Positions 24,934 to 34,665 of a stretch of DNA of 49,341 nt are shown here, piece after piece. Each line of letters opens with the position of its first letter. Position 1 is the first letter of the stretch. The translations under genes were made by a program, and so were the position numbers. Source of the DNA: Bacteroidetes bacterium CG18_big_fil_WC_8_21_14_2_50_41_14 (GTDB lineage: Bacteria; Bacteroidota; Bacteroidia; Bacteroidales; F082). The notes below the pieces were generated by a model, which saw only the letters and a list, made by a program, of their open reading frames with translations, did not search any database and was not told where the DNA came from. Location: positions 2,851 to 52,191 of the forward strand of contig PCUL01000006.1 of NCBI GenBank assembly GCA_002771745.1. Direction: 5' to 3'.

Positions 24934-26331
24934 ATGATAAGATTTAATGTGTTTCTTGGATTTTTTTTAACATGGTTCACCCTCATGAGCCAGGCAACTT
25001 TTGTAAATGACTCGATACCAGGATATACCCCTGCCGGAGAACCTATCTTTATTGCGGGTAGTTTTAACTCCTGGAACCCGGGCGATCCTGAATATGTCCT
25101 GGCAAAGGATGAACAAAACAAATGGTTCATTGTTATGCCTGAAAACCCCGAAGGCAGTAGTATTGATTTCAAATTTACTCGCGGAGACTGGAACCGGGTA
25201 GAAAAAGGGATCAACGGTGAGGAAATTCCTAACAGACAGTTTACTTTTGGAAATGGTGATACAGTACATTTTGTTATCTCTAATTGGGCCGATCATGGCG
25301 GGGTAGGAGGTTCAACAGCAGCTGACAACGTGGCTATAATGGATTTGCAATTTTATATGCCACAGCTTGATCGCGAAAGGCGTATCTGGATCTATACACC
25401 CCCCGGATATGAAATCGGCAATAAACGGTATCCGGTTTTATACATGCACGACGGGCAGAATCTTTTTGACAAGTACACATCTTATGTTGGTGAATGGGAG
25501 GTAGATGAGACATTAAATCGACTTTCAGCCGAAGGTTATCAGGTGCCAATTGTAATTGGCATTGATCATGGAGAATCGGACAGGATTAATGAGTATTTGC
25601 CCTGGGTAAATCAGCAGTATGGTGGTGGACAAGGTGCTGATTACATGGATTTTATTATCTATACCCTGAAACCTTTTGTCGATCAAAACTACAGAACCCT
25701 GCCCGGACGAGAATTTACCGGGATGATGGGAAGTTCTTTGGGAGGCCTGATCTCACATTACGGAGTGCTGAAATTTCAGGATGTTTTCAGCAAAGTGGGG
25801 ATATTTTCACCGTCCTACTGGATTTCTGACTCGGTTTGGGCGTTTACTACTGAAACCGGGAGACAACAGAGCATGAAAATCTATCAACTGATTGGCAGCA
25901 TGGAAGGCGGTGGAGCAATTAGTGATATGTGGGATATGCATCAATCATTGACCAACCTGGGTTTTAATGAAAACGAACTGTTTTCACTGGAAGTAGCAGG
26001 TGGACAGCACAATGAAACGTTCTGGAGAGATCAATTCACTGATGCGTATTTATGGATGTATGCTTCTTTTGCCAGCAAAATCTACGAAATAAGGCAAAGT
26101 ATAGAGATCGGGATAAACCCTAATCCGGTTTTTGACGTAATCAACCTCCCCGAAGATATTTTTGGAAAACACGATACCCTCGAAATCATCAATATGAACG
26201 GTGAAAAGGTAATTCAAATGAAAATTCGAAACAACAATACAGTGGATGTAAAAATGTTGACATCAGGAACTTATATCCTCCTGATCAGGTCAGATAAAAA
26301 TACCTATTCCGGCAGGTTTGTGAAACAATAA
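24934..26331 (+). CDS. Secreted esterase (EstD/enterochelin-esterase-like) with glucan-binding-like N-terminus and T9SS tail
   Basis: The 465-residue protein has a signal peptide (cleavage near LMSQ, residue 19) and an Ig-like module of about 100 residues with 'PIFIAGSFNSWNPGDPEYVL', typical of CBM48/AMPK-type glycogen-binding domains. An alpha/beta-hydrolase of the esterase D family follows, with 'KRYPVLYMHDGQNLFD' and the nucleophile elbow GSSLG (266-270, serine S268); a likely late histidine lies in 'AGGQHNETFW'. The last 75 residues are a type A T9SS sorting domain (INPNPVFDVINL ... SGTYILLIRS). It should act at the cell surface on an esterified or siderophore-like substrate; the substrate is unknown. 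Its gene is convergent with ctaB. Confidence 0.87.
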   Translation: MIRFNVFLGFFLTWFTLMSQATFVNDSIPGYTPAGEPIFIAGSFNSWNPGDPEYVLAKDEQNKWFIVMPENPEGSSIDFKFTRGDWNRVEKGINGEEIPNRQFTFGNGDTVHFVISNWADHGGVGGSTAADNVAIMDLQFYMPQLDRERRIWIYTPPGYEIGNKRYPVLYMHDGQNLFDKYTSYVGEWEVDETLNRLSAEGYQVPIVIGIDHGESDRINEYLPWVNQQYGGGQGADYMDFIIYTLKPFVDQNYRTLPGREFTGMMGSSLGGLISHYGVLKFQDVFSKVGIFSPSYWISDSVWAFTTETGRQQSMKIYQLIGSMEGGGAISDMWDMHQSLTNLGFNENELFSLEVAGGQHNETFWRDQFTDAYLWMYASFASKIYEIRQSIEIGINPNPVFDVINLPEDIFGKHDTLEIINMNGEKVIQMKIRNNNTVDVKMLTSGTYILLIRSDKNTYSGRFVKQ

Positions 26332-26368
26332 ATTTTCAATATTTCTGCAAAGTTGAGTAGCGATCTGC

Positions 26369-27226
26369 TTAAAACAAAGGGTCTATACTTAGCGATATAA
26401 TCATCACCAGCACAAAATAATTGATGCGCATAAAGTAATAAAACGGATTAAAATCCTGTTTTTTTGATTGCAACAAGGGTGCAAATACGGCCACCAACCA
26501 AACGGCAGCGATGATAATGATCATCTTGAAAAACAAGGTGGTGACCAATCCATAAACAGGAAGCATCAATGCCGCGATGGCAGTGGCAGCTGTCCAAACG
26601 AAGGTGGCATTTTTAATTTGCTGTTTGCTGATTTTTGCCGTGATAGAAGGGTATCCCGCTTTTTCATATTCTTTCCCATAATTGAGCATAAGCAACCAAA
26701 AGTGAGGAACCTGCCACACAAAGAAAAAGAAAGCCAGAATAAGCAACCGTGGATCGGTTAGTGAACCTCCACCTGCAACCCAGCCCACCATCGGTGGAAT
26801 AGAACCGATAATACTTCCTGGTATTACCGCGACAGCTGTTTTACGTTTTAATGGTGTATAGATGGCATTGTACCAGATCAATGCCAGCAAACCCAGTTGG
26901 GCAGCTAAAAAACCACTGCCCAAATAAATCAGGTAGGTTCCAAGAATAATTTCGGCGAACGAAATGATAAGCACCTTATTCCCGCTTATTTTACCCGAAG
27001 GAATAGGGCGTTTTCTGGTACGTTCCATCAAAGCATCGCGGTCCTTGTCTTGATAATGATTTAGGGCTGCAGCTCCACAGGCAAGGATAAAAATACCCAA
27101 CATAGGCAATATCACACCGGTGTCGATGGCGTTTTTTGCGAGGGCATAACCGGCCAACATAGTCAGCGTCACTGCAAAAGTGATCCTGACTTTATTAATT
27201 TCCAGCAATAATTTTAGCTTATCCAT
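26369..27226 (-). CDS. ctaB: Protohaem IX farnesyltransferase (haem O synthase)
   Basis: CtaB adds a farnesyl group to haem b to make haem O, the precursor of haem A for the caa3 oxidase encoded just upstream. The 285-residue protein has about eight to nine membrane spans. The prenyl-diphosphate/Mg site is seen as N56, D60, D64 in NHYQDKDRDALMERTRKRP, followed by the conserved 'YTPLKRKTAVAVIPGSIIGSIPP' loop. It starts 10 bp after coxB and is the last gene of the cox transcript. No haem A synthase (ctaA) is present in the window. Confidence 0.95.
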   Translation of the reverse strand: MDKLKLLLEINKVRITFAVTLTMLAGYALAKNAIDTGVILPMLGIFILACGAAALNHYQDKDRDALMERTRKRPIPSGKISGNKVLIISFAEIILGTYLIYLGSGFLAAQLGLLALIWYNAIYTPLKRKTAVAVIPGSIIGSIPPMVGWVAGGGSLTDPRLLILAFFFFVWQVPHFWLLMLNYGKEYEKAGYPSITAKISKQQIKNATFVWTAATAIAALMLPVYGLVTTLFFKMIIIIAAVWLVAVFAPLLQSKKQDFNPFYYFMRINYFVLVMIISLSIDPLF

Positions 27227-27236
27227 TGGAATCCAA

Positions 27237-28142
27237 TTATTTCAAGGTTTGAATGTAATCGATTATTTTATTGATGTCCTCATCCGACAAAATATCCTTG
27301 TAGGGTGTCATCAGATTTGGCTGATAGCTAACCGTAATCGCGGCGTTGGGTTCGGTGATGGATTGTGTGATAAAATCCCGGTCTACTGTAATGGTTTGTT
27401 CATTTCCGTCAATCAGAACATTTTCCTGACGGCCCATCAAACCTTTAAAACTAGGCCCGACCAACCGTGTACCATCTGTCGTATGGCATGAAATGCAGGC
27501 ATTTTTTTTCAGCAGGGTTAATCCGGGAGGTTCGTTGCTTAAATCAGGACTGCTTTTAAGCCAGGCGGCGTATTCATCTTCTCCCACCACGGAAACCGTG
27601 CTCAGCATATACGAGTGTAACTGCCCGCAGTATTCGGCACATAAAATATCGTACGAGCCCAGCTTTTGCGGGATAAACCACATGGAATTATTGCCTCCGG
27701 GAACCACATCGTGTTTTAAGCGGAAAGCCGGAATATACAAGCTGTGAAGAACATCCGGACTTTTGAGGTTGAGTTTTACAGGTTCGTCGACGGGAAGCAC
27801 CAGCGAGTCGGAAACTTTGCCGTCAGGATACTTAAAGGTCCATTTCCACATTTGTCCTGTGGCTTCAATTTCCATGGCACCCTCCGGAGCGTTAAGCATG
27901 GGTTTGTAGCCCGTCCATCCATAGTAAAACATGATGACTACCAAAATAGTAGGTATTACCGTCCACAGAATTTCCAGCCCGGTATGACCTTCGATGTTGG
28001 TGGCAACCGGATTTCTCTTTTTACTATACCTGATAAGAAAGTAGATCATTGTAAAGGTAATCCCGATGAGAAAAAACACAGATATCCCCAGAATTAAATA
28101 AAGCGTAAAATCAACACCTTCAACAAAATTTGAAGCATTCAT
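27237..28142 (-). CDS. coxB: Cytochrome c oxidase subunit II with fused haem c domain (caa3 type)
   Basis: This subunit receives electrons and passes them to CuA. The 301-residue protein has two N-terminal membrane spans and a cupredoxin domain with the CuA ligands H133, C168, C172, H176 and M179 (CAEYCGQLHSYM). A C-terminal cytochrome c domain follows with CISCH (C216, C219, H220) and the likely axial Met M278. The extra haem makes the oxidase caa3-type. There is no lipobox at the N-terminus. The gene lies after coxD (6 bp gap), downstream of subunits I, III and IV, an order unlike the usual coxB-first arrangement. Confidence 0.96.
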   Translation of the reverse strand: MNASNFVEGVDFTLYLILGISVFFLIGITFTMIYFLIRYSKKRNPVATNIEGHTGLEILWTVIPTILVVIMFYYGWTGYKPMLNAPEGAMEIEATGQMWKWTFKYPDGKVSDSLVLPVDEPVKLNLKSPDVLHSLYIPAFRLKHDVVPGGNNSMWFIPQKLGSYDILCAEYCGQLHSYMLSTVSVVGEDEYAAWLKSSPDLSNEPPGLTLLKKNACISCHTTDGTRLVGPSFKGLMGRQENVLIDGNEQTITVDRDFITQSITEPNAAITVSYQPNLMTPYKDILSDEDINKIIDYIQTLK

Positions 28143-28148
28143 AAATTT

Positions 28149-28460
28149 TTATCGTGTTAAGTAATCTAAAATAACCATGATTAAAAAGGAGGTAAACAAT
28201 GACATCACGATCGTCATCAAAACCCGGTAAATTCTGGGGTCATATTTCAAGTGCATGAAATAATATGCTACCACAAGAGCTTTTACACTGGCAATAAATA
28301 AAGCAGTAGCCACTGTAATGGTCCTCAAATCAGCTCCGAAAACAGAGATAAACACCGTCATCAGGGTAAGCAGGATGAGCCCGACCCAAGTGCCAAAATG
28401 TTCGCGGTAGCTGGTAATATGTTCCGCATGGGTTTCTTCTGTGGAATGTTGATTCTTCAT
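28149..28460 (-). CDS. coxD: Cytochrome c oxidase subunit IV-type membrane protein
   Basis: The start at 28460 (MKNQHSTEETH) is chosen because it lies 2 bp after the coxC stop; the frame continues to 28523 but inside coxC. The product is 103 residues with a His/Glu-rich N-terminus and three membrane spans, and carries the signature 'KALVVAYYFMHLKYDP' of the prokaryotic subunit IV/CyoD-like family. This small subunit supports CuB or core stability of haem-copper oxidases. It sits between coxC and coxB in the same transcript. Confidence 0.92.
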   Translation of the reverse strand: MKNQHSTEETHAEHITSYREHFGTWVGLILLTLMTVFISVFGADLRTITVATALFIASVKALVVAYYFMHLKYDPRIYRVLMTIVMSLFTSFLIMVILDYLTR

Positions 28461-28462
28461 TT

Positions 28463-29086
28463 TTAGTGAATTAAATAGAATAATGGGAACAAATAAATCC
28501 AGATTAAATCGACCAGGTGCCAATAAAGTCCCGAATTTTCCAACAATTGATACCGGCTTTTATTTACCTTGCCACTTTTAATCTTTGCTACCACAACCAT
28601 GATGAATATCCCTCCCACGATCACATGCAGGCCATGTAATCCTGTCATAAAGAAATACAAGTTAAAATAAAGTTTTTCACCATTTGGCAATTGATTAAAA
28701 TGATCCATGCCTGGGAATAAACCGTGTTCAAACTTGGACGACCATTCAAAATATTTAACAACAAGAAAAATCAGGGCTGCCAGGATGGTCAACCAGAGCA
28801 GGAGGATCGATTTCTTCGAGTCTCCTTTCTGAAGTGCTGAAATGGACATGGCCACGGTCATACTACTGGTGAGAAGGACTACTGTGTTCGCAGTGCCAAT
28901 CCATACATTCAGGTTGAAAGAAGCCAACAGGAAGGCATCCTGGTTTAATGAGCGGTAAACCATGTAAACCAAAAACAAACCTCCAAAAAGGAGCAGTTCG
29001 GTGTAGAGGAAGAGCCACATACCCATTTTTGATGCTTTTGCATCGTAATGATGCCCTGAATTGGGCAAAGTGAAATGGTGGTTCAT
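28463..29086 (-). CDS. coxC: Cytochrome c oxidase subunit III
   Basis: Subunit III has no redox centre and stabilises the oxidase core and its proton uptake path. The 207-residue protein has five membrane spans, the short form without the two N-terminal helices. Family marks are 'KMGMWLFLYTELLLFGGLF', a central 'NTVVLLTSSMTVAMS', the 'FFMTGLHGLHVIVGG' helix and the C-terminal 'YWHLVDLIWIYLFPLFYL'. It starts 9 bp after coxA. Confidence 0.95.
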   Translation of the reverse strand: MNHHFTLPNSGHHYDAKASKMGMWLFLYTELLLFGGLFLVYMVYRSLNQDAFLLASFNLNVWIGTANTVVLLTSSMTVAMSISALQKGDSKKSILLLWLTILAALIFLVVKYFEWSSKFEHGLFPGMDHFNQLPNGEKLYFNLYFFMTGLHGLHVIVGGIFIMVVVAKIKSGKVNKSRYQLLENSGLYWHLVDLIWIYLFPLFYLIH

Positions 29087-29095
29087 AAATGGACG

Positions 29096-30709
29096 TTATT
29101 GTGATTTTGCATTGGGATAATTGTACGGGCCTCCTTCGGGAAGTTCAGGCATCTTGTCGAAATTGTGCAAGGGTGGGGGAGAGTCGGTTTGCCATTCGAG
29201 GGTCATGCCATTCCATGGATTTCCGGTTGCCTTTGGCCCTTTTCTGTAGCCTGCAATTAAATTGTAGATCATCAGCAACAACCCCACAACCAGTATCCAT
29301 GATCCAATAGTGGATATCTGATTCAATGTGTGAAATTGAGGCAGGTAATCGTAGTAGCGACGTGGCATTCCCATGATGCCCAGGATCAACATAGGAAAAT
29401 ACAAGATGTTGAACCCGATGAACAGGAATCCGAAAGCCACATAGGCCCGAGTCATGTTGTACATTTTGCCCCACATCTTAGGAAACCAGTAATGTAATGC
29501 CCCAAAAAAGGCAAATCCCGCTCCACCAAACATCACATAATGAAAGTGGCCTACAACGAAATAGGTGTCGTGAACATGTACATCCACGGCCAGAGCGCCC
29601 ACAACCAATCCTGTTAAACCGCCAATAAGAAAGTTAAAAATAAAGGCCAACGCAAAAAGCAACGGGACTTTAATATCGATAGAACCTTTGTATAGTGTGG
29701 CCAGCCAGTTAAAGACTTTAATAGCCGTGGGGATGGCAACCAGGAAGGTTAGAATAGAAAAAATAATGGCAGCAGAGCCACTCATGCCCGAGGTAAACAT
29801 GTGATGTCCCCAAACAAAATAGCCAACAAAGGCAATGGCCATACTGGAATAGGCGATGGGTTTATATCCAAAGATGGTACGTTGCGAAAAAGTAGGGATA
29901 ATCTCCGAAACCACGCCCATGGCAGGTAAGGCCATAATATAAACCGCGGGGTGCGAATAGATCCAAAACAGGTGTTGATATAAAATGGGATCGCCACCCA
30001 TGGAGGGATCGAACAAGCCTATGCCAAAAACCCGCTCCACCACTATCATTAACAGGGTAATACCAATAACGGGTGTGGCCAATACCTGAATCCAGGAAGT
30101 AGCATAAAGTCCCCACGCAAACAAGGGCATTTTGTTAAAGGTCATGCCCGGGGTTCGTAATCGGTGGATGGTGACAATGAAGTTTAATCCGGTTAAAATG
30201 GAGGAGAAACCCAAAACAAAGGCTGCCATCACCGACATTGAGACGTTGGTTCCTGTTTTAACACTGTAAGGAGCGTAAAACGTCCATCCGGTGTCGGCGG
30301 GCCCACCCCCAAAAACAAGAGTCGAAAGCGCAAACAATGCACCTATTATATACAACCACCACGACATTAAATTTAAACGTGGTAAGGATACGTCATCTGT
30401 TCCCAACATGATGGGGAGAAAAAAGTTCCCAAAAACAGCCGGGATGCTGGGGATAATGAATAAAAAAATCATGATCACACCATGAAGCGTGAATACCTGA
30501 TTATAGGTTTTCGCTTCCATAATGTCGCGACCCGGATTAAACAATTCAAGACGCATGAAGATTCCAAGGGTTACGCCAACAAGGAAAAATGCGCCAATGG
30601 CATAAAGGTACATTAACCCAATGCGCTTGTGATCGAGCGTGAATAACCACGACCAAATCCCCTTTTTTACATTGAGGTAATTGATTTGCTGAGTTGCAAT
30701 TGAAGTCAT
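29096..30709 (-). CDS. coxA: Haem-copper oxidase subunit I, A2 type
   Basis: This is the catalytic subunit with low-spin haem a, haem a3 and CuB, pumping protons while reducing O2. The 537-residue protein has twelve expected membrane spans. Ligands visible are H76 and H390 (low-spin haem), H388 (haem a3) in VGHFHY, and H253, H302, H303 (CuB). Y257 is the tyrosine that crosslinks to H253. The proton-path glutamate of mitochondrial-type enzymes (HPEVY) is missing: the motif here is YSHPAVY (251-257), the hallmark of A2-type oxidases such as that of Rhodothermus. The gene follows the SCO gene by 10 bp and is first of the oxidase subunits. Confidence 0.97.
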   Translation of the reverse strand: MTSIATQQINYLNVKKGIWSWLFTLDHKRIGLMYLYAIGAFFLVGVTLGIFMRLELFNPGRDIMEAKTYNQVFTLHGVIMIFLFIIPSIPAVFGNFFLPIMLGTDDVSLPRLNLMSWWLYIIGALFALSTLVFGGGPADTGWTFYAPYSVKTGTNVSMSVMAAFVLGFSSILTGLNFIVTIHRLRTPGMTFNKMPLFAWGLYATSWIQVLATPVIGITLLMIVVERVFGIGLFDPSMGGDPILYQHLFWIYSHPAVYIMALPAMGVVSEIIPTFSQRTIFGYKPIAYSSMAIAFVGYFVWGHHMFTSGMSGSAAIIFSILTFLVAIPTAIKVFNWLATLYKGSIDIKVPLLFALAFIFNFLIGGLTGLVVGALAVDVHVHDTYFVVGHFHYVMFGGAGFAFFGALHYWFPKMWGKMYNMTRAYVAFGFLFIGFNILYFPMLILGIMGMPRRYYDYLPQFHTLNQISTIGSWILVVGLLLMIYNLIAGYRKGPKATGNPWNGMTLEWQTDSPPPLHNFDKMPELPEGGPYNYPNAKSQ

Positions 30710-30719
30710 TTTAATGGTG

Positions 30720-31517
30720 TTAAATTTGGTCCGTTTTTTTTGATTTTCTACCTTTTAGCGTAAGCGAAGCCAGGAATATAAATGCGATAAGCAAAATTAT
30801 CGTGCCTGAGATTTTGGTCATGTTGAACACGTATTTTTTTCCTGCCGGATCGTAGCTAAAGCAATAATTGAGCATCTTGGTGATGGTGGGTCCGGAACGC
30901 CCCTGTGCAGCCTCGGCCACTGCCATCTTGATATCGAATGGAAGAAAGTAAGCACTGCCATAAAGATAGCGGGTGATTTTTCCTTTCGGACTTAACACGA
31001 TTAAGGTGCCAGGGTGAATAAACTGAGTTCCTTCTTTCTTAACTTTAAACCCTACTTCATCAAGAAGCTTAAAGATATTGGCACTGTCGCCTGTAAAAAA
31101 ATGCCAACCGTTATCCGTATCACCATGCGACAGTAGTTTAGCGTAGGTGTTTTTCTTTTTTAAGGCAAGGGGTGGTTTTTCTACCTGGTTAAAACTAATG
31201 GTAAAAACCTGATAATCTTTTCCCATGGTGATGTCGGCCTTCTCCAGGGCTTCGGCCAGTCCGTTGAGCAATGGTGAGCAAATGCCAGGACATTCGTAAT
31301 AAACCAGCGAAATAATAGTGGGTTTGTTGATGGCCTCTTTCAGATTTACCCTGTTGTATAGCTCATCGGTAAAGATCAGATCTCCCGAGAGTGTATCATC
31401 CAAATGTTCATACACACCAAGTTCTTCCTGCGCGTGTATGGGGTTGATCATGGCAATAAGCGAAACTATAACCGCGGCTAACACCTTGGTTATATTTCTT
31501 AATAAATTCATTTTCAA
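30720..31517 (-). CDS. SCO1/SenC/PrrC copper chaperone
   Basis: SCO proteins deliver copper to the CuA site of subunit II or keep its cysteines reduced. The 265-residue product has a signal peptide (cleavage near IHAQ, residue 30) and a thioredoxin-like domain with the copper ligands C76 and C80 (CPGIC) and H168 (FIHPG). A C-terminal membrane span (about 236-255) and a basic tail follow, an uncommon C-terminal anchor. It is the first gene of the cox transcript, 10 bp before coxA, in line with a dedicated role in caa3 assembly. Confidence 0.94.
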   Translation of the reverse strand: MKMNLLRNITKVLAAVIVSLIAMINPIHAQEELGVYEHLDDTLSGDLIFTDELYNRVNLKEAINKPTIISLVYYECPGICSPLLNGLAEALEKADITMGKDYQVFTISFNQVEKPPLALKKKNTYAKLLSHGDTDNGWHFFTGDSANIFKLLDEVGFKVKKEGTQFIHPGTLIVLSPKGKITRYLYGSAYFLPFDIKMAVAEAAQGRSGPTITKMLNYCFSYDPAGKKYVFNMTKISGTIILLIAFIFLASLTLKGRKSKKTDQI

Positions 31518-31848
31518 TTTTGTACGATTTTAAGTTGTGCTGATGGTTTCAGGCGGCTAATTTAGACCAAATAAAAATAAGAACAATTTATTTTGGCATA
31601 AATAAAACTTAATGTGATATATAGCATAGTATATTGAATCAATTTGTTACTTCGGGTATGCTTCATGAAAATTGATGTTGAATTATAAAAAAATTGATTA
31701 ACAAAGGATTGTAAATTCCAAAAAAAAAGACTATTTTTCCCATATTAATACTCATTTACATTTTTAGTAGTTGACTAGTGTTTTGATTATATGTGAATTA
31801 TGATTTTCGGTAAGGCAATTGTTAGTAGTTAAACAAAAAATTAAAGTT
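31518..31848. other. Divergent intergenic region between the cox operon and the LruC gene
   Basis: These 331 AT-rich bases must hold the promoters of the SCO-cox operon and the LruC-domain gene, but neither shows a clean TAnnTTTG element. An imperfect inverted repeat, CCAAATAAA ... TTTATTTTGG (31567-31596), lies 50-79 bp before the SCO start. I see no RNA gene or open frame. Confidence 0.55.
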
Positions 31849-33909
31849 ATGAGAGCACTTAAATTATTTATGTTCTTATCCGTTGTCTCTGTGGTCGCAA
31901 TGAGTTGCAACAAAAGAAATGACAACATCATCGATCCTACCATCAAGTCAGTTAATGATTTGAAAGTGCCATCCGATTTCGATTGGAAAACCACCCAAAC
32001 CATTTCTGTTATTGTTCATCTTCCTGCTATTGGGGAAGTGCAACCTTTGATCATTACCAACAGGGATGCATCAAGGAGGTATTTCAGAGGGTATCCGGAG
32101 GATGGTTCCAGAACCATCAACACTAAAATTACCATTCCGGCTTACATGCATGAGTTAAGGCTAATGTACAATGGTGCTACGGGGCCCAATATGGTATTCA
32201 TTACCAACAATTCGTTGGTGTATAATTTCAACAATACGACAAAGTCGGCCACCTCTGTCGGATGTGACCTCGATGGTTTTACAACCTATAGCAAAGGTGG
32301 ATGGGGAAGCCCAGCCAACGGTAATAATGTTGGCCAGTTGCGCGATCAATATTTTGATCAGGTGTATCCCGGCGATTTTGTGGTAGGCAATCCTGCGCAA
32401 TTTACTGTTACATTTAATGCATCAAACGATGTGGAGACTTATTTGCCTGGCGGCGGTCAGCCTCAGGTACTTACTCAGGACTGGTTGAATCCCGGAGGAA
32501 GTGAACATTTGGGAAATATGGCGGACCAGATTATTGCAGCCCGGCTCAATCGCGATTATAACCAGGCTGGTTTTCTTGGAGTGAACTCAACTTATTCGCT
32601 CGGAGAACTTGTTTTTATGGATGGTCCTTTTGCTAATGTTTCTGTGAACGATTTTCTGAACATGGCCGAAATAGCTCTTGGCGGTGGGGATATGAATGGA
32701 CACACGGCTGATGAGTATTCCAGTGCCGCGGAAAACATCAACCTCAGTTTTCATGAAGGAGAGAACGATGATATTTTAACATGCCCCGAAGATACTGAAT
32801 TGGAAGATCCTTACATCGAGCTTTCCTCCGTTTGTTCCGAACCGGATGTCATTTTTACCATCATCAATACAGGTGATGGGGATATGACAAGTGCTAAAAC
32901 CTATACATTATATAAGAATAATGTTGAAATTGACGATGGAAACTATCAGCTTTCTGTCAATCAAACAATGGATATTACTGCCAATGGAACCGATACCGAC
33001 GAGTTTAAGCTGGTTATAGAAACGCCCGATCAGGGCACTTTGCAGGAAATAATTAACGGCTGTGGTGATGGTGGGTCTACTTCTGAACAGTTGGCTGGTT
33101 CACTGGCTTATGAAGACTTGTGGCCAGGCAAGGGAGACTACGATTTCAACGACCTGATCATTGATTATGATTTTGAAATCAATAAAAACGATCAGGAAAT
33201 TGTCCAGGGAATCACCGCAACATTTGTTGTAAAAGCTTTCGGAGCCGCGTATCACAATGGTTTTGGGTTTACTTTGCCAACAGTTAATCCTACTGATATT
33301 GTGTCTGTTATTGGTTATAATGTGATTAACGGAACGGTGTTTACTATTGGAGGCAATGGTTTGGAATTAGGGCAGAGTAAAGCCACCATCATCGTTTTTG
33401 ATGATACGCGTCGCATTATGCCGCAAACAACAGGTGGCGTTGGAGTAAATACGCAATTGGATTACGATTATATTGATCCGGTAACCATCGTGGTGAATAT
33501 TGTTTTTGAAGACAACGCCATTACATACAGCGAATTGAATATTGGAAGTTTCAATCCGTTCATCATTGTCAACACCATGATAAATGGAGTACCTGGCGCA
33601 CGCGGTTTGGAAGTCCACCTGCCCGACTATGAACCTTCCGATTTATTTGACGAAACGTATTTTGGACAATGGGAGGATGACTCATCTGTAGCTGAGGGTC
33701 GGTATTTTGTCACAGCCAATAACCTCCCCTGGGCCATCAACATTGCTGAAGAATTTGACTGGGTAATTGAATTTCAGGATATCACCGGCGCATACAACAT
33801 GTTTGCAGAGTGGGCACAAAGCGGTGGGATTAACTATCCTGACTGGTATCAAGATAACAATGGATATAGAAATGATAACCTCATCTATCCTACCCAGATT
33901 GTTAAGTAA
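31849..33909 (+). CDS. LruC-domain surface lipoprotein
   Basis: I use the start at 31849 (MRALKLFMFL) because it gives a lipoprotein signal with lipobox cysteine C20 (VAMSC); the frame begins 30 bp earlier. The product is 686 residues. Residues about 400-686 carry the LruC domain signature (LAYEDLWPGKGDYDFNDLIIDYDFE) named after a Leptospira outer-membrane lipoprotein. The preceding 380 residues are beta-rich and acidic without a family I recognise. Asp/Asn-rich loops such as GDYDFND may bind calcium. It is surface exposed in all likelihood. It is divergent from the cox operon and followed by its own terminator, so it is probably unrelated to respiration. Confidence 0.85.
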   Translation: MRALKLFMFLSVVSVVAMSCNKRNDNIIDPTIKSVNDLKVPSDFDWKTTQTISVIVHLPAIGEVQPLIITNRDASRRYFRGYPEDGSRTINTKITIPAYMHELRLMYNGATGPNMVFITNNSLVYNFNNTTKSATSVGCDLDGFTTYSKGGWGSPANGNNVGQLRDQYFDQVYPGDFVVGNPAQFTVTFNASNDVETYLPGGGQPQVLTQDWLNPGGSEHLGNMADQIIAARLNRDYNQAGFLGVNSTYSLGELVFMDGPFANVSVNDFLNMAEIALGGGDMNGHTADEYSSAAENINLSFHEGENDDILTCPEDTELEDPYIELSSVCSEPDVIFTIINTGDGDMTSAKTYTLYKNNVEIDDGNYQLSVNQTMDITANGTDTDEFKLVIETPDQGTLQEIINGCGDGGSTSEQLAGSLAYEDLWPGKGDYDFNDLIIDYDFEINKNDQEIVQGITATFVVKAFGAAYHNGFGFTLPTVNPTDIVSVIGYNVINGTVFTIGGNGLELGQSKATIIVFDDTRRIMPQTTGGVGVNTQLDYDYIDPVTIVVNIVFEDNAITYSELNIGSFNPFIIVNTMINGVPGARGLEVHLPDYEPSDLFDETYFGQWEDDSSVAEGRYFVTANNLPWAINIAEEFDWVIEFQDITGAYNMFAEWAQSGGINYPDWYQDNNGYRNDNLIYPTQIVK

Positions 33910-33944
33910 AAGATTTTAATTATTACTTTCACCACAATAGTGTT

Positions 33945-33996
33945 AGCAACCTGCTTCTATTCCCAAAAACAAGGGATGAAGCGGGTTGCTTTTTTA
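33945..33996 (+). terminator. Intrinsic terminator of the LruC-domain gene
   Basis: AGCAACCTGCTTC pairs with GAAGCGGGTTGCT (13 bp, one wobble), an inner TCCC/GGGA extends it, and TTTTTA follows. Confidence 0.85.
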
Positions 33997-34127
33997 TTGT
34001 GTGAATTTAACATATTTCACTACAGCAAAGTAGTTTAAACGACAGGAAAAATTAGGATGTCTCGTTTCATGAATTTTTAAATAAAAGAGACGAAAAACAG
34101 GGTGTCATGCGAATCCTGTCTTCCCCT

Positions 34128-34592
34128 TTACTTAACCCCGACATGCTTGGCTTCCAGGCTAAACTCGGCCACAGGTTGGGTGATGGCGTTTATTTCCTCA
34201 TCACTTGCTCCTTCATCTGCAGCCTGCAACTGGAGTCTTTTTACAGAAATAATTTCTTTGGTGACCAATCCATCTATTATGGCCGGTTTTCCGATGGCCG
34301 TAGTATCCACAACGTAAACATCCTTCGGAAAAGTAACCAGCACACGCTGTCCATTTCCCATGTCCATCTCAAGCCAGCACCCGGAACCGTGGCAAACCTC
34401 CACGATGGTTCCAGTAAGTTGAAGTTCAAGTTCATCGTCGGTTTCCATGGCTGCAGCCAATTCTACGGCCTGAACGACGGGTAGCTTTGCATTCTGGATT
34501 TGAGTTGCATCTCCTTTATCTGATTTTGGAGAGGTGTCGCATCCTGAAATAACCAGTACAATCAATAATGAATAAAATATAAACTGTTTCAT
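34128..34592 (-). CDS. DUF4920 lipoprotein
   Basis: The start at 34592 (MKQFIFYSLL) gives a lipoprotein signal with lipobox cysteine C18 (VISGC); the longer frame to 34733 runs through a terminator into the upstream gene. The 154-residue product contains the DUF4920 core 'GTIVEVCHGSGCWLEMDMG' with cysteines C67 and C72, which may bind a metal. The fold resembles small OB-type domains. DUF4920 has no proven function. Here the gene follows the cytochrome c gene at the end of the cbb3 region, and a role in metal or redox handling is only suggested by position. Confidence 0.8.
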   Translation of the reverse strand: MKQFIFYSLLIVLVISGCDTSPKSDKGDATQIQNAKLPVVQAVELAAAMETDDELELQLTGTIVEVCHGSGCWLEMDMGNGQRVLVTFPKDVYVVDTTAIGKPAIIDGLVTKEIISVKRLQLQAADEGASDEEINAITQPVAEFSLEAKHVGVK

Positions 34593-34606
34593 GGTGTTGT
34601 TTTTGT

Positions 34607-34649
34607 AAAAAATGCCGGCGTCTTTCAAAAGAAAGAATCCGGCATTTTT
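34607..34649 (-). terminator. Terminator between the cytochrome c and DUF4920 genes
   Basis: A hairpin with stems TGCCGG/CCGGCA and TCTTTC/GAAAGA, six T following on the minus strand, lies 17 bp beyond the cytochrome c stop. Confidence 0.75.
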
Positions 34650-34665
34650 AGTTTTTAAAATAATG

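Noticed and set aside
28461-28523. Longer start for the subunit IV-type protein
   Set aside because: It would overlap coxC by 61 bp; the ATG at 28460 fits the tight operon spacing.
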